From G963663775 sp963663775 (GTDB lineage Bacteria > Bacillota > Clostridia > Oscillospirales > Butyricicoccaceae), in contig OY760624.1 in assembly GCA_963663775.1 (NCBI GenBank), positions 2,604,001 to 2,668,000 on the forward strand: a DNA stretch of 64,000 bases, in the 5' to 3' direction. The notes below the pieces were generated by a model, which did no database searches, had not been told where the DNA came from, and saw only the letters and a list, made by a program, of their open reading frames with translations. Below are positions 16,213-23,961 of the stretch, piece by piece. A program made the translations under genes and the position numbers. The first letter of the stretch is position 1. Every line of letters starts with the position of its first letter.

Positions 16213-17982
16213 ATGCAAAAAACAGTCCAACACATCATCAAACGAATCAAAGAAGGTCTGCTGCTGGAAATCTGGACAGGGACGAAATGGGTCTATCAAT
16301 ATGTCAAGCTATATTGGAAATCAATTATTCTGTACACGCTCATTGGAATCATAGAAACGGCGTTCTCGCTCGGTTCCAGCCTGCTTTCCAAAAACCTCAT
16401 TGACATTATCACCAAGCACCAAACTGGTTTACTGCTTAGAACATTTGCCATGTACCTTGGGTTTTCTGTGGGTAATATTGTCATTACGCAAATCACAAAT
16501 TACATCTCCAACTTGATTAACCTTAAGGTCGACAATGACATCAAAGCCGATATTTTCAGCAAAATCCTTATCACAGACTGGGAATCTATGACCGTCTTTC
16601 ACACCGGTGATTTGCTGAGCCGCTGGAACGCCGATGCCTCTACCATTTCCAATGGTATCTTAAACTGGATTCCAAGCCTTTTTATCAACACGATAAAATT
16701 CCTTGGTTCACTGGCTATCGTGCTCCATTATGATGCGACATTCGCTCTTTTTGCCCTGCTCGGCATTCCGCTGAACCTTGTCATTTCCCATTCTCTGTTA
16801 CAACGCATTTATGCTTACAACAAAAAAAGTGCGGCGATGTTTGCCAAAATGTCTGGCTTCAACCAAGAAATTTTTTCAAACATCCAGACCATCAAGGCAT
16901 TTCACCTGATTTCTTTTTATGTCAAACGGCTGAAAACCCTGCAGCAAGACTTCTTGTCTATGCGCATGGGGTATCAACGGCTGTCTATGCTGACCTCCAT
17001 TGGCATGGCGCTTGCCGGTCTTGCCATTTCCTACAGCTGCTATGGCTGGGGTATTTATCGGGTCTGGTCTGGCGCCATTACCTATGGTACGATGACGCTC
17101 TTTCTCAGCTTGACTTCCAACTTGACCGCAACGATGAACGCCCTAATCGGGCTTGTGCCAACTGCCATTTCCATCACCACCTCGGCAGGGCGACTGATGG
17201 AAATCCTTAACATGCCCAAAGAGGACTACACCGCAGAACCACAAGTGGATGCCCTATATACTGCCTGCAAGGATGATGGCATTAGCATTTCTCTGCGTGA
17301 CATGGGATATGCCTATCACAACGGCACGACCGTTTTTGCGCACACTGCATTTGAAGCCCATCCACATGAAATCATTGCATTGGTTGGTGCCTCCGGCGAG
17401 GGCAAAACCACCATGCTACGCCTTCTTTTGGCACTGCTGCAACCGCAAAGCGGGCAGTGTCAGCTATATGGCGGACAAGACCCGCAGAATCCACTGCCCA
17501 TTTCGCCCTCCACCCGAAAATTATTTTCTTATGTGCCGCAAGGCAACACCATGTTTTCCGGCACCATTGCAGAAAACATGCGCAATATCAAGCCAGATGC
17601 TTCCGATGAAGATATTATCTCTGCCTTGCGCACCGCATGTGCTTGGGATTTTGTGTACAAACTTCCAGACGGCATCCACAGCAAAATCGGTGAGCGGGGC
17701 GGTGGCTTTTCTGAGGGACAAGCACAGCGGCTTTCCCTTGCACGTGCTTTGCTGCGCAATTCTCCGATTTTATTGCTGGACGAAGCGACCTCTGCACTGG
17801 ATGTCAAAACCGAGCGGCAGATTTTACGCAATATCATGCAGGACGATTCTCCCAGAACCTGCATCGTTACCACCCATCGCCCAACAGTGCTGGGGCTTTG
17901 CAGCAAGGTATACCGCATTGCGGATTGCCAATGTCAGCTGCTTTCTTCTGCGGAAATCACGGCACTGATGGAAGATTTTTGA
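16213..17982 (+). CDS. ABC exporter (fused membrane and ATPase domains)
   Basis: A 589-residue type IV ABC half-transporter. About six membrane helices span residues 30-320. The ATPase domain has Walker A GASGEGKTTM, Q-loop region SYVPQGN, signature FSEGQAQRLSLARA, Walker B ILLLDEATSALD and the H-loop VTTHRP. There is no N-terminal C39 peptidase domain, so leader cleavage would need another enzyme; two S26-like proteins are nearby. ATG 16213 is chosen for its AAAGGAAC site over an in-frame TTG at 16183. Operon partner of the PqqD-HprK fusion and ended by the terminator at 18015. Probable role: export of the modified peptide. Confidence 0.9.
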   Translation: MQKTVQHIIKRIKEGLLLEIWTGTKWVYQYVKLYWKSIILYTLIGIIETAFSLGSSLLSKNLIDIITKHQTGLLLRTFAMYLGFSVGNIVITQITNYISNLINLKVDNDIKADIFSKILITDWESMTVFHTGDLLSRWNADASTISNGILNWIPSLFINTIKFLGSLAIVLHYDATFALFALLGIPLNLVISHSLLQRIYAYNKKSAAMFAKMSGFNQEIFSNIQTIKAFHLISFYVKRLKTLQQDFLSMRMGYQRLSMLTSIGMALAGLAISYSCYGWGIYRVWSGAITYGTMTLFLSLTSNLTATMNALIGLVPTAISITTSAGRLMEILNMPKEDYTAEPQVDALYTACKDDGISISLRDMGYAYHNGTTVFAHTAFEAHPHEIIALVGASGEGKTTMLRLLLALLQPQSGQCQLYGGQDPQNPLPISPSTRKLFSYVPQGNTMFSGTIAENMRNIKPDASDEDIISALRTACAWDFVYKLPDGIHSKIGERGGGFSEGQAQRLSLARALLRNSPILLLDEATSALDVKTERQILRNIMQDDSPRTCIVTTHRPTVLGLCSKVYRIADCQCQLLSSAEITALMEDF

Positions 17983-18014
17983 TGCCGTTGTGCCATTTTG
18001 GTGGAGTATGAAGA

Positions 18015-18048
18015 AAAAAGCCGATGACAAACCTGTCATCGGCTTTTT
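18015..18048. terminator. Bidirectional rho-independent terminator
   Basis: A perfect 15-base stem (AAAAAGCCGATGACA with its complement) around the tetraloop AACC gives a T-run in both directions. It ends the ABC exporter transcript on the plus strand and the Cys-rich peptide transcript on the minus strand. Confidence 0.93.
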
Positions 18049-18088
18049 GTATATCATGCTCCCATTGTTTTCATATGGCTGCCTAATT

Positions 18089-18394
18089 TCAGGCATCCCA
18101 CTTAGCATCCGGTGTGTATCCATCACTCTCCCACGAAGGTCTAAAATCACCGGAATAGTTGCATTGGCTCACATGGCAACCATGATTCCAACTTGCTGGG
18201 CAACCTTCACAGCCTCTTTCCATTTTTGTATGTCCATCATCTGGTTCACCATCGTGTCTAATCATTGGATGATACACACCATTCATCCATTTGCTACCAC
18301 ACCCCGTCCCGCTCACTGTGGTGCCACTGGCTGCATACACACCCTCTGCCAAATCCGCATCCACCAGAATCAACGGCTTCTCATATGTCTGCAT
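18089..18394 (-). CDS. Cys-rich small protein with leader-like N-terminus (candidate RiPP precursor)
   Basis: A 101-residue protein. The first 24 residues (YEKPLILVDADLAEGVYAAS and flanks) read like a leader with an acidic DLAEG centre and an Ala-Ala-Ser-Gly end where a signal-peptidase-type cut could occur. The rest is a Gly/His/Trp-rich core with five Cys at 32, 62, 65, 73 and 78 and no hydrophobic segment. ATG 18394 has GGAGG eight bases upstream. It has its own consensus promoter and shares a terminator with the exporter, so it is a strongly expressed single gene. No lanthionine synthase or radical-SAM enzyme is in the window. I do not recognise a named class; the precursor role is inference. 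Confidence 0.75.
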   Translation of the reverse strand: MQTYEKPLILVDADLAEGVYAASGTTVSGTGCGSKWMNGVYHPMIRHDGEPDDGHTKMERGCEGCPASWNHGCHVSQCNYSGDFRPSWESDGYTPDAKWDA

Positions 18395-18437
18395 ATGTTT
18401 GTCCTCCTGTCTATAAAGTTCCCTCATGTACTCCCAA

Positions 18438-18454
18438 GGGGCATCAAAAGCCCC
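18438..18454 (-). promoter_or_regulatory. Leader hairpin in the Cys-rich peptide mRNA
   Basis: On the minus strand GGGGC, the loop TTTTGAT and GCCCC form a small hairpin between the transcription start and the ribosome site of the Cys-rich gene. It may stabilise the transcript. It has no T-run, so it is not a terminator. Confidence 0.45.
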
Positions 18455-18478
18455 ATTTTTGGATTCTCTCTATGTTTT

Positions 18479-18507
18479 AGTATACCATTTCACCGTTTGT
18501 CTGTCAA
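18479..18507 (-). promoter_or_regulatory. Consensus promoter of the Cys-rich peptide gene
   Basis: On the minus strand TTGACA (18507-18502), a 17-base spacer and TATACT (18484-18479) form a near-perfect sigma-A promoter. The start site would be near 18472, giving a leader of roughly 78 bases before ATG 18394. Confidence 0.9.
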
Positions 18508-18575
18508 TATTTAGACGCATCACCAATAGATTGCAAAAAAGATGGTGAACATCGCCATTTTTTTTGCAAAAAGTA

Positions 18576-18605
18576 TTGACACACCCCTGTTTTTTGTTAT
18601 ATAAT
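18576..18605 (+). promoter_or_regulatory. Promoter of the tRNA-Phe/tRNA-Cys unit
   Basis: TTGACA (18576-18581), an 18-base spacer and TATAAT (18600-18605) lie 31 bases before the tRNA-Phe gene. No terminator separates the tRNAs from the NYN gene, so it may also be transcribed from here. Confidence 0.9.
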
Positions 18606-18636
18606 ATAAAAGTTCCAAGCGGAATGTGCCTAATAC

Positions 18637-18712
18637 GCCTCTGTAGCTCAGTCGGTAGAGCAGGGGACTGAAAATCCCCGTGTCGGTGGTTCGATTCCGC
18701 CCGGAGGCACCA
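18637..18712 (+). tRNA. tRNA-Phe (GAA)
   Basis: Acceptor stem GCCTCTG/CGGAGGC with one G-T pair, D-arm CTCAGTCGGTAGAG, anticodon loop CTGAAAA giving GAA, and T-arm GGTTCGATTCC. The discriminator is A and CCA is encoded. This is the tRNA that the T-box upstream of aroF would sense if its specifier is TTC. Confidence 0.97.
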
Positions 18713-18732
18713 TTCATTCCTTTTTGGAATTT

Positions 18733-18806
18733 GGTACCATAGCCAAGCGGTAAGGCGTGGGACTGCAACTCCCTGATCCCCAGTTCGATTCTGGGTGGTA
18801 CCTCCA
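18733..18806 (+). tRNA. tRNA-Cys (GCA)
   Basis: Acceptor stem GGTACCA/TGGTACC, anticodon loop CTGCAAC giving GCA, T-arm AGTTCGATTCT, and encoded CCA. The discriminator base is T, the identity element expected for tRNA-Cys. The cognate synthetase gene cysS lies about 1 kb away. Confidence 0.96.
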
Positions 18807-18873
18807 TGTGAAACGTCAGCCTTTGCGGTTGACGTTTTATTGTTTTTTGCAGATACGAAAAGGATGTGATTTT

Positions 18874-19698
18874 ATGGCAAATGACAACCGTTTTGCAGTA
18901 CTCATTGATGCTGACAATATTTCGCCCAAATATATCCGTTCAATTTTGGATGAAATTTCAAATGATGGCGTTGTGACCTACAAACGCATTTATGGGGATT
19001 GGACCAATCCCGCACTGGTTTCATGGAAGACCTCTCTTTTGGATCATTCCGTGATTCCCATTCAGCAATATGGCTACACCACCGGAAAAAACTCCACCGA
19101 CTCTGCCATGATTATTGATGCCATGGATATTTTATATTCCGGCAATGTTGATGGATTTTGTATTGTATCTTCTGACAGCGATTTCACCCGCCTTGCCGCA
19201 CGTTTGCGGGAATCGGGCATGACCGTTGTTGGTATGGGCGAACGCAAAACTCCAAAATCTTTTATTGCCGCCTGCAACCGATTTACCTATCTGGATATTT
19301 TGTTTGCTGCCAATGCTACCGCTGCTCTGCATCCCACCGAAAAAACAACCCCAAAGAGCAAACGCCAGCCCCCCAGTGATTTGGAAAGCAGATGTTTTTC
19401 TTCTTTTGCGATGGAGGAGGATGACTCTAATCTTTCCCTCACCTGCAAGGAAACCATTCGTCATGCCTTGCGCACCATCGTTTCTGAAAAATCGGATGAA
19501 GATGGCTGGATGTTTATTGGCACCATCGGCAATTTGCTTGTGAAGCGCTACCCTGACTTCGATGTCAGAAACTTTGGCTTTTCAAAGCTTTCTGATTTCT
19601 TAACGACTTTGGATATGTTTGAAATCCGCTCTGACAGCAAAAACGGCGGGTCCAAGCTTATCTATATTCGTTTGAAAAATGTTTCCGCTTCTACTTAA
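18874..19698 (+). CDS. NYN-domain PIN-like protein with OST-HTH/LOTUS domain
   Basis: A 274-residue cytosolic protein. Residues about 5-150 are a NYN/DUF88 (LabA-like) domain: FAVLIDADNISPKYI with the first Asp pair, KNSTDSAMIIDAMD, and CIVSSDSDFTRLAARLRE, the acidic residues of PIN-type nucleases. Residues about 195-270 form an OST-HTH/LOTUS domain (GWMFIGTIGNLLVKRYPDF, FSKLSDFLTTLDMFEI), an RNA-binding winged helix. The combination suggests an RNA-directed nuclease or binding protein. ATG 18874 follows an AAAAGGATG site; longer frames run into tRNA-Cys. It lies between tRNA-Cys and the convergent cysS. Confidence 0.88.
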   Translation: MANDNRFAVLIDADNISPKYIRSILDEISNDGVVTYKRIYGDWTNPALVSWKTSLLDHSVIPIQQYGYTTGKNSTDSAMIIDAMDILYSGNVDGFCIVSSDSDFTRLAARLRESGMTVVGMGERKTPKSFIAACNRFTYLDILFAANATAALHPTEKTTPKSKRQPPSDLESRCFSSFAMEEDDSNLSLTCKETIRHALRTIVSEKSDEDGWMFIGTIGNLLVKRYPDFDVRNFGFSKLSDFLTTLDMFEIRSDSKNGGSKLIYIRLKNVSAST

Positions 19699-19714
19699 GC
19701 TTTTGAACGATAAC

Positions 19715-19764
19715 AAAAATACTGCTGCATTTCTGGACCACCCAAAATGCAGCAGTATTTTTTT
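19715..19764. terminator. Bidirectional terminator between the NYN gene and cysS
   Basis: AAAATACTGCTGCATTT pairs with AAATGCAGCAGTATTTT across a 12-base loop, with a T-run on each strand. It separates the convergent NYN and cysS transcripts. Confidence 0.92.
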
Positions 19765-19778
19765 ATGAATCTAGGTTC

Positions 19779-21191
19779 TTAGTTCACGCGCGACCACTGT
19801 ACCCCTTGGCGAGTATCTTTGATTGCAATGCCCTTTTCCTGCAGCAGCACATCACGAATGCGGTCTGCTTCTGCAAAATCCTTGTTTTTCTTTGCCTGCT
19901 GACGTGCCTCAATCAATGCTTCAATTTCGGCATCGATACCATCTTCCTCATGCGCCTGTACCAGACCCAACACACCAGAAAGCTCCATAAAGAGTGCATG
20001 CGCCTTGCTTAAAAACGCCTTACTTGCCTCTACATGTGTCGCAGAATAGCCATTGATGTCCCGCACCAACTCAAACACCGCTGACAACGCATCTGCGGTA
20101 TTCAAATCATCGTCCATCGCATCAATGAACTTCTGCTTGTATGCTTCCAGCGCCGTATATTTTTCGGTTTCTTCCGCAGTGATAGCTCCATCCTGCGCCT
20201 TTTCCATGCGAAACTCTAAATTGTTTCTCGCTTCATACAAGCGTTCCAAAGAAACCTTATTCATTTTAAGCGATTCTTCTGAATAGTTCAGCGGAGAGCG
20301 ATAGTGTGCCGATAGCATAAACATTCGAATGGTTTCATAGCCATATGCCTGTGCCGCTTCTCTCACCATAAAGAAATTGCCCTTGGATTTAGACATCTTT
20401 TCATTATCTATGGTCAAAAACCCATTGTGCACCCAATAGTGCGAAAAGTCACAGCCATTTGCGCACTCAGATTGCGCAATTTCATTTTCATGATGTGGAA
20501 AAATCAAATCCAAACCGCCGGAATGAATGTCAATCGTTTCGCCTAAATACTGATTCACCATGGCAGAGCATTCAATATGCCAACCAGGACGCCCCTTGCC
20601 CCACGGTGCTTCCCAGAAGGGTTCGCCTGGCTTTGCTGCCTTCCAAACTGCAAAATCCATCGGGTCTTCCTTGATTTCACCAACGCTGATGCGTGCACCT
20701 GCCTGCAATTCATCCATCGGCTGATGAGAAAGCTTGCCATAGGATGCAAAGGTTTTGGTACGAAAATACACATCCCCATTTTGTGCCACATATGCATGCC
20801 CATTGTCAATCAGCTTCTGCACAATGCCAATGATTGCATCCATGGTTTCAGTTGCACGAGGATGTATCGTTGCACGATGAATGCCCAGCGCATCCGCATC
20901 CACAAAATACTCCTTGATATAGCGCTCCGCAATCACATCATATGTGACCCCTTCATCATTGGCACGATTGATGACCTTATCATCAATGTCGGTAAAATTC
21001 TGCACAAACTGCACCTGATATCCACGATATTCAAAATAGCGGCGCAGCAAATCAAAAATAATAAACGGACGTGCATTTCCTATATGAAAATAGTTGTACA
21101 CGGTTGGACCGCAGGAATACATTTTCACCTGACCCTGCTGGATTGGCACAAATTCATCCTTTTGGCGTGTCAACGTATTAAATAATTTCAT
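19779..21191 (-). CDS. cysS: Cysteinyl-tRNA synthetase
   Basis: A 470-residue class I synthetase charging tRNA-Cys. The zinc/HIGH region reads YSCGPTVYNYFHIGNARPF and the KMSKS loop is EKMSKSKGN. HHENEIAQSECANG carries further zinc ligands, and the C-terminal anticodon domain ends in the usual DVLLQEKGI segment. ATG 21191 has AAGGAGAG six bases upstream and matches the family start MKLFNTLTR; in-frame extension to 21230 is rejected. It follows pgsA by 70 bases at the end of the recA-rimO-pgsA gene string. Confidence 0.97.
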   Translation of the reverse strand: MKLFNTLTRQKDEFVPIQQGQVKMYSCGPTVYNYFHIGNARPFIIFDLLRRYFEYRGYQVQFVQNFTDIDDKVINRANDEGVTYDVIAERYIKEYFVDADALGIHRATIHPRATETMDAIIGIVQKLIDNGHAYVAQNGDVYFRTKTFASYGKLSHQPMDELQAGARISVGEIKEDPMDFAVWKAAKPGEPFWEAPWGKGRPGWHIECSAMVNQYLGETIDIHSGGLDLIFPHHENEIAQSECANGCDFSHYWVHNGFLTIDNEKMSKSKGNFFMVREAAQAYGYETIRMFMLSAHYRSPLNYSEESLKMNKVSLERLYEARNNLEFRMEKAQDGAITAEETEKYTALEAYKQKFIDAMDDDLNTADALSAVFELVRDINGYSATHVEASKAFLSKAHALFMELSGVLGLVQAHEEDGIDAEIEALIEARQQAKKNKDFAEADRIRDVLLQEKGIAIKDTRQGVQWSRVN

Positions 21192-21261
21192 AAAAGCTCT
21201 CCTTTTCCGCCTTATCATACTATATTTCACAATTCAGCGGCATTGTTGTTTTTCTTTTCTG

Positions 21262-21825
21262 TTACTTTTTCGGTGCTACAGCGCCATCTTTCACCAAATC
21301 CCAATTGCGCTTCATATAATCCACACCAGAATAAAGTGTTATCAACATCATCACCCAACCACTGAGGGTTGATACAATTTCCGTATCAATGCTGTCGCCC
21401 TTTAAAATCATAACCATAAAAATCAGAATAATTCCGGCAATCTGCACCGCTGTTTTCACTTTGCCGGAATGCGTTGCCGCAAGCACATATCCTTTGGCAG
21501 CCGCCACATTCCGCAGGCTTGTGATAATCAATTCCCGTGCAATAATGATAAATGCCATCCATGAAAACAAATGTCCTTGCTCCACAAAAATCAGCAATGC
21601 GGCAGTGACCAGTAATTTATCTGCCAACGGGTCGATGAATTTTCCAAAGTCCGTTACTTGATTGTACTTGCGTGCAATATAACCATCCAAAAAATCGGTC
21701 ACAGAGGCCACGCAAAAAATCACCAATGCAATGGTCAATGCCACTTGCGTTGATTGCAACGCAAAAATGATAAAAAACGGAATCATAGCGATGCGTGTCA
21801 ATGTGATTTGATTGGCTGTTGTCAT
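21262..21825 (-). CDS. pgsA: CDP-diacylglycerol-glycerol-3-phosphate 3-phosphatidyltransferase
   Basis: A 187-residue integral membrane enzyme making phosphatidylglycerol phosphate. The CDP-alcohol phosphotransferase motif is complete: DFLDGYIARKYNQVTDFGKF followed by IDPLAD (D-x2-DG-x2-AR-x8-G-x3-D-x3-D). Four to five hydrophobic helices flank it. Start MTTANQITLTRIAMIPF is canonical. It begins 3 bases after the rimO stop, so the pair is coupled; the rimO-pgsA order is common in Firmicutes. Confidence 0.94.
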   Translation of the reverse strand: MTTANQITLTRIAMIPFFIIFALQSTQVALTIALVIFCVASVTDFLDGYIARKYNQVTDFGKFIDPLADKLLVTAALLIFVEQGHLFSWMAFIIIARELIITSLRNVAAAKGYVLAATHSGKVKTAVQIAGIILIFMVMILKGDSIDTEIVSTLSGWVMMLITLYSGVDYMKRNWDLVKDGAVAPKK

Positions 21826-21828
21826 CTG

Positions 21829-23157
21829 TTATCCCTCCAAACATCTGCCGCACAGGTCCGCACCCATGCTTTCTTCGATACACACCTGCACAAATGTACC
21901 CTGTGCGATCTCTGCCTGCGCACTGAAATAAACCAACCCATCGATTTCGACCGAATCTGCATAGGTTCTGCCAAAATACAGTGCACCCATTTCATCAAAT
22001 CCCTCACACAGAACCGTCATGGTCTGTCCAATCCGCTGTTGGTTATAGGCATCTATCACACCACTTTGCAGTTCTTCCACCACTAAGCGACGATGCGCCT
22101 TGGTTTCTGCATCAATCTGATGCGGCAGCTCTGCGGCCTCTGTGCCTTCTTCCGGAGAATATTCAAATACGCCGACACGTTCAATCTGCACTTCCTGCAG
22201 AAAATCACACAGTTCCTCAAATTCTTCTTCTGTTTCTCCCGGCAAACCAACAATCAAGCTGGTGCGCAACACCAAATGCGGGATTTTATCACGCATTTTT
22301 GCAATCAACTCCGTGAACATTTCTCGATTGCCAGGTCGATGCATGGCTTTCAAAATACGCTTGGACACATGCTGCAGCGGAATGTCCAAATATTTCACGA
22401 TTTTCGGCTGCTCTGCAATCACATCCAGCAGTTCTTCGGTGATTTGGTCAGGATATAAATAGTGCAGCCGCACCCAAACGAAGTCCATTTCACACAGTTG
22501 CCGCAACAATGCGGGCAGCAACCGCTCACCTGTAGTATCCATCCCATAGCGAGTAATGTCCTGCGCTATCACAATCAACTCTTGCACGCCGTCATCCGCC
22601 AGTTGCTTGGCTTCTGCTAGAAGATTTTGCAAATCACGGCTGCGATATGCACCACGAAGCTGTGGAATGATGCAATATGCGCAGCGATTGGAGCATCCTT
22701 CCGCAATCTTGAGATATGCCGTGTGGGGTGCAGTCAACCGCTCCCGTTCACCGTCCAACGCTGCAAATTCCATATCTTGAAAGTATTCCGCATGCTGATT
22801 TTCATCAACTGCCTGCACCGCTTCAACAATTTGCTCATAACTGCCTGTGCCGAGTATGGCATCCACTTCCGGCAATTCCTCTGCAAAAACCGCTTGGTAT
22901 CGCTGCGCCAAGCATCCTGTTACAATCAAACGCTGCAAATTCCCCTCTGTTTTATATCGTGCCGTTTCCAGAATGGTTTCAATTGCCTCCTGTTTTGCGG
23001 CCTCAATAAACCCACAGGTGTTGATGATTGCAACATCTGCTTCCTGCATATCTGTAACGATTTCACAGCCTGCATTGCGCAGCAGCGCAAGCATGTGCTC
23101 GCTGTCTACCAAATTCTTCGAGCATCCCAATGAAATCAATCCAATTTTCTTTTTCAA
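21829..23157 (-). CDS. rimO: Ribosomal protein S12 methylthiotransferase
   Basis: A 442-residue radical-SAM enzyme that methylthiolates an Asp of ribosomal protein S12. The N-terminal cluster-binding domain begins KKKIGLISLGCSKNLVDSE, which separates RimO from MiaB. The radical-SAM motif is CSNRCAYC and a C-terminal TRAM domain follows (QTMTVLCEGFDE...). Length fits the family (about 440). A TTG start at 23157 is preferred: AAGGAG lies seven bases from it but only one base from ATG 23163. It lies between a small membrane gene and pgsA. Confidence 0.94.
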   Translation of the reverse strand: MKKKIGLISLGCSKNLVDSEHMLALLRNAGCEIVTDMQEADVAIINTCGFIEAAKQEAIETILETARYKTEGNLQRLIVTGCLAQRYQAVFAEELPEVDAILGTGSYEQIVEAVQAVDENQHAEYFQDMEFAALDGERERLTAPHTAYLKIAEGCSNRCAYCIIPQLRGAYRSRDLQNLLAEAKQLADDGVQELIVIAQDITRYGMDTTGERLLPALLRQLCEMDFVWVRLHYLYPDQITEELLDVIAEQPKIVKYLDIPLQHVSKRILKAMHRPGNREMFTELIAKMRDKIPHLVLRTSLIVGLPGETEEEFEELCDFLQEVQIERVGVFEYSPEEGTEAAELPHQIDAETKAHRRLVVEELQSGVIDAYNQQRIGQTMTVLCEGFDEMGALYFGRTYADSVEIDGLVYFSAQAEIAQGTFVQVCIEESMGADLCGRCLEG

Positions 23158-23197
23158 AAGCATTCTCCTTATATATGTAAACACTCTACCGGTATTT

Positions 23198-23446
23198 TCA
23201 TCCATGTGCTCCCGACAAAATGCTTTCTCCTATCAAACACGCTGCATGCAGCAGCATTGCCGCATTCTGCAAAAACCACCCTTTGACATCCTGCACTTGG
23301 ATGTAAGTGCGCCCGTTGAACACCGCAAGAACCATTGCGCACACATGTATATATCGCAGCTGCGGCTGTAAATGCGGTGCCATTGCATATGTCAGGAATC
23401 CGGCGAATGCTAACACGAGCAGTCCATATTTCCGTAGGATTTCCAC
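23198..23446 (-). CDS. Small hydrophobic protein, unknown
   Basis: An 82-residue protein with hydrophobic stretches near residues 8-22, 32-44 and 60-78, probably a small membrane protein. A GTG start at 23446 is favoured because GGAGG (23458-23454) is seven bases upstream; ATG 23452 in the same frame is too close. It fills the otherwise empty stretch between recX and rimO on the same strand. No family is recognised and no conserved motif is seen. Confidence 0.5.
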   Translation of the reverse strand: MEILRKYGLLVLAFAGFLTYAMAPHLQPQLRYIHVCAMVLAVFNGRTYIQVQDVKGWFLQNAAMLLHAACLIGESILSGAHG

Positions 23447-23472
23447 GTCCATTCCTCCACCGCAAGCCAATT

Positions 23473-23943
23473 TTATTCTTCGTTTTCTTCCCGATAAATG
23501 CGCAATACCGTGCGAATATCGTCCCACAAATAGCCTCGACGCTGCAATGCAGCAACCGCTTTATCCACTTCACGGCGGTCGCTGCAGTCGCCCCGCAATC
23601 GCTTTTCCAGCAAATCCAGCATCTGCTTTTGATTGGGTGAAAATTCTTCCAGCGCCTCTTGTGCGATGTCTTTATCGATGCCGCGCCGATACAGTTCCTG
23701 ACGAATGCGCATCAACCCATAGCCACGCCGCTCATAGGCATGCACGATGTCATCCGCATAGGCTGCGTCATTGAGCATATTGCGCTCCTCCAGCCATGCG
23801 ATGGCATAATCCACCGCATCCTCTGGATGCCCCTTATCCAACAGCTTTTCACGCAACTTCGCTTGACTGAGTGCTCGATACGATATTTGCTTTGCAGCCG
23901 CCTGCAACGCCTTTTCATAAAGTTCTTCTGCTGTATGTTTCAT
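23473..23943 (-). CDS. recX: RecX regulatory protein
   Basis: A 156-residue helical protein that binds and modulates RecA filaments. The RecX repeat pattern is visible: YRALSQAKLREKLLDKGH near residue 23, DAAYADDIVHAYERRGYGLMRIRQELYRRGI in the middle and VAALQRRGYLWDDIRTVLR at the end, giving tandem three-helix modules. It begins 18 bases after recA and is co-transcribed with its target, the common arrangement. Length is normal. Confidence 0.9.
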   Translation of the reverse strand: MKHTAEELYEKALQAAAKQISYRALSQAKLREKLLDKGHPEDAVDYAIAWLEERNMLNDAAYADDIVHAYERRGYGLMRIRQELYRRGIDKDIAQEALEEFSPNQKQMLDLLEKRLRGDCSDRREVDKAVAALQRRGYLWDDIRTVLRIYREENEE

Positions 23944-23961
23944 AGCATTTCACTGACCACG

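Noticed and set aside
18520..18807. Minus-strand frame of 95 codons reading PRIELGIRELQSHALPLGYG
   Set aside because: It is antisense to tRNA-Phe and tRNA-Cys; such frames are a well-known false annotation over tRNA genes.
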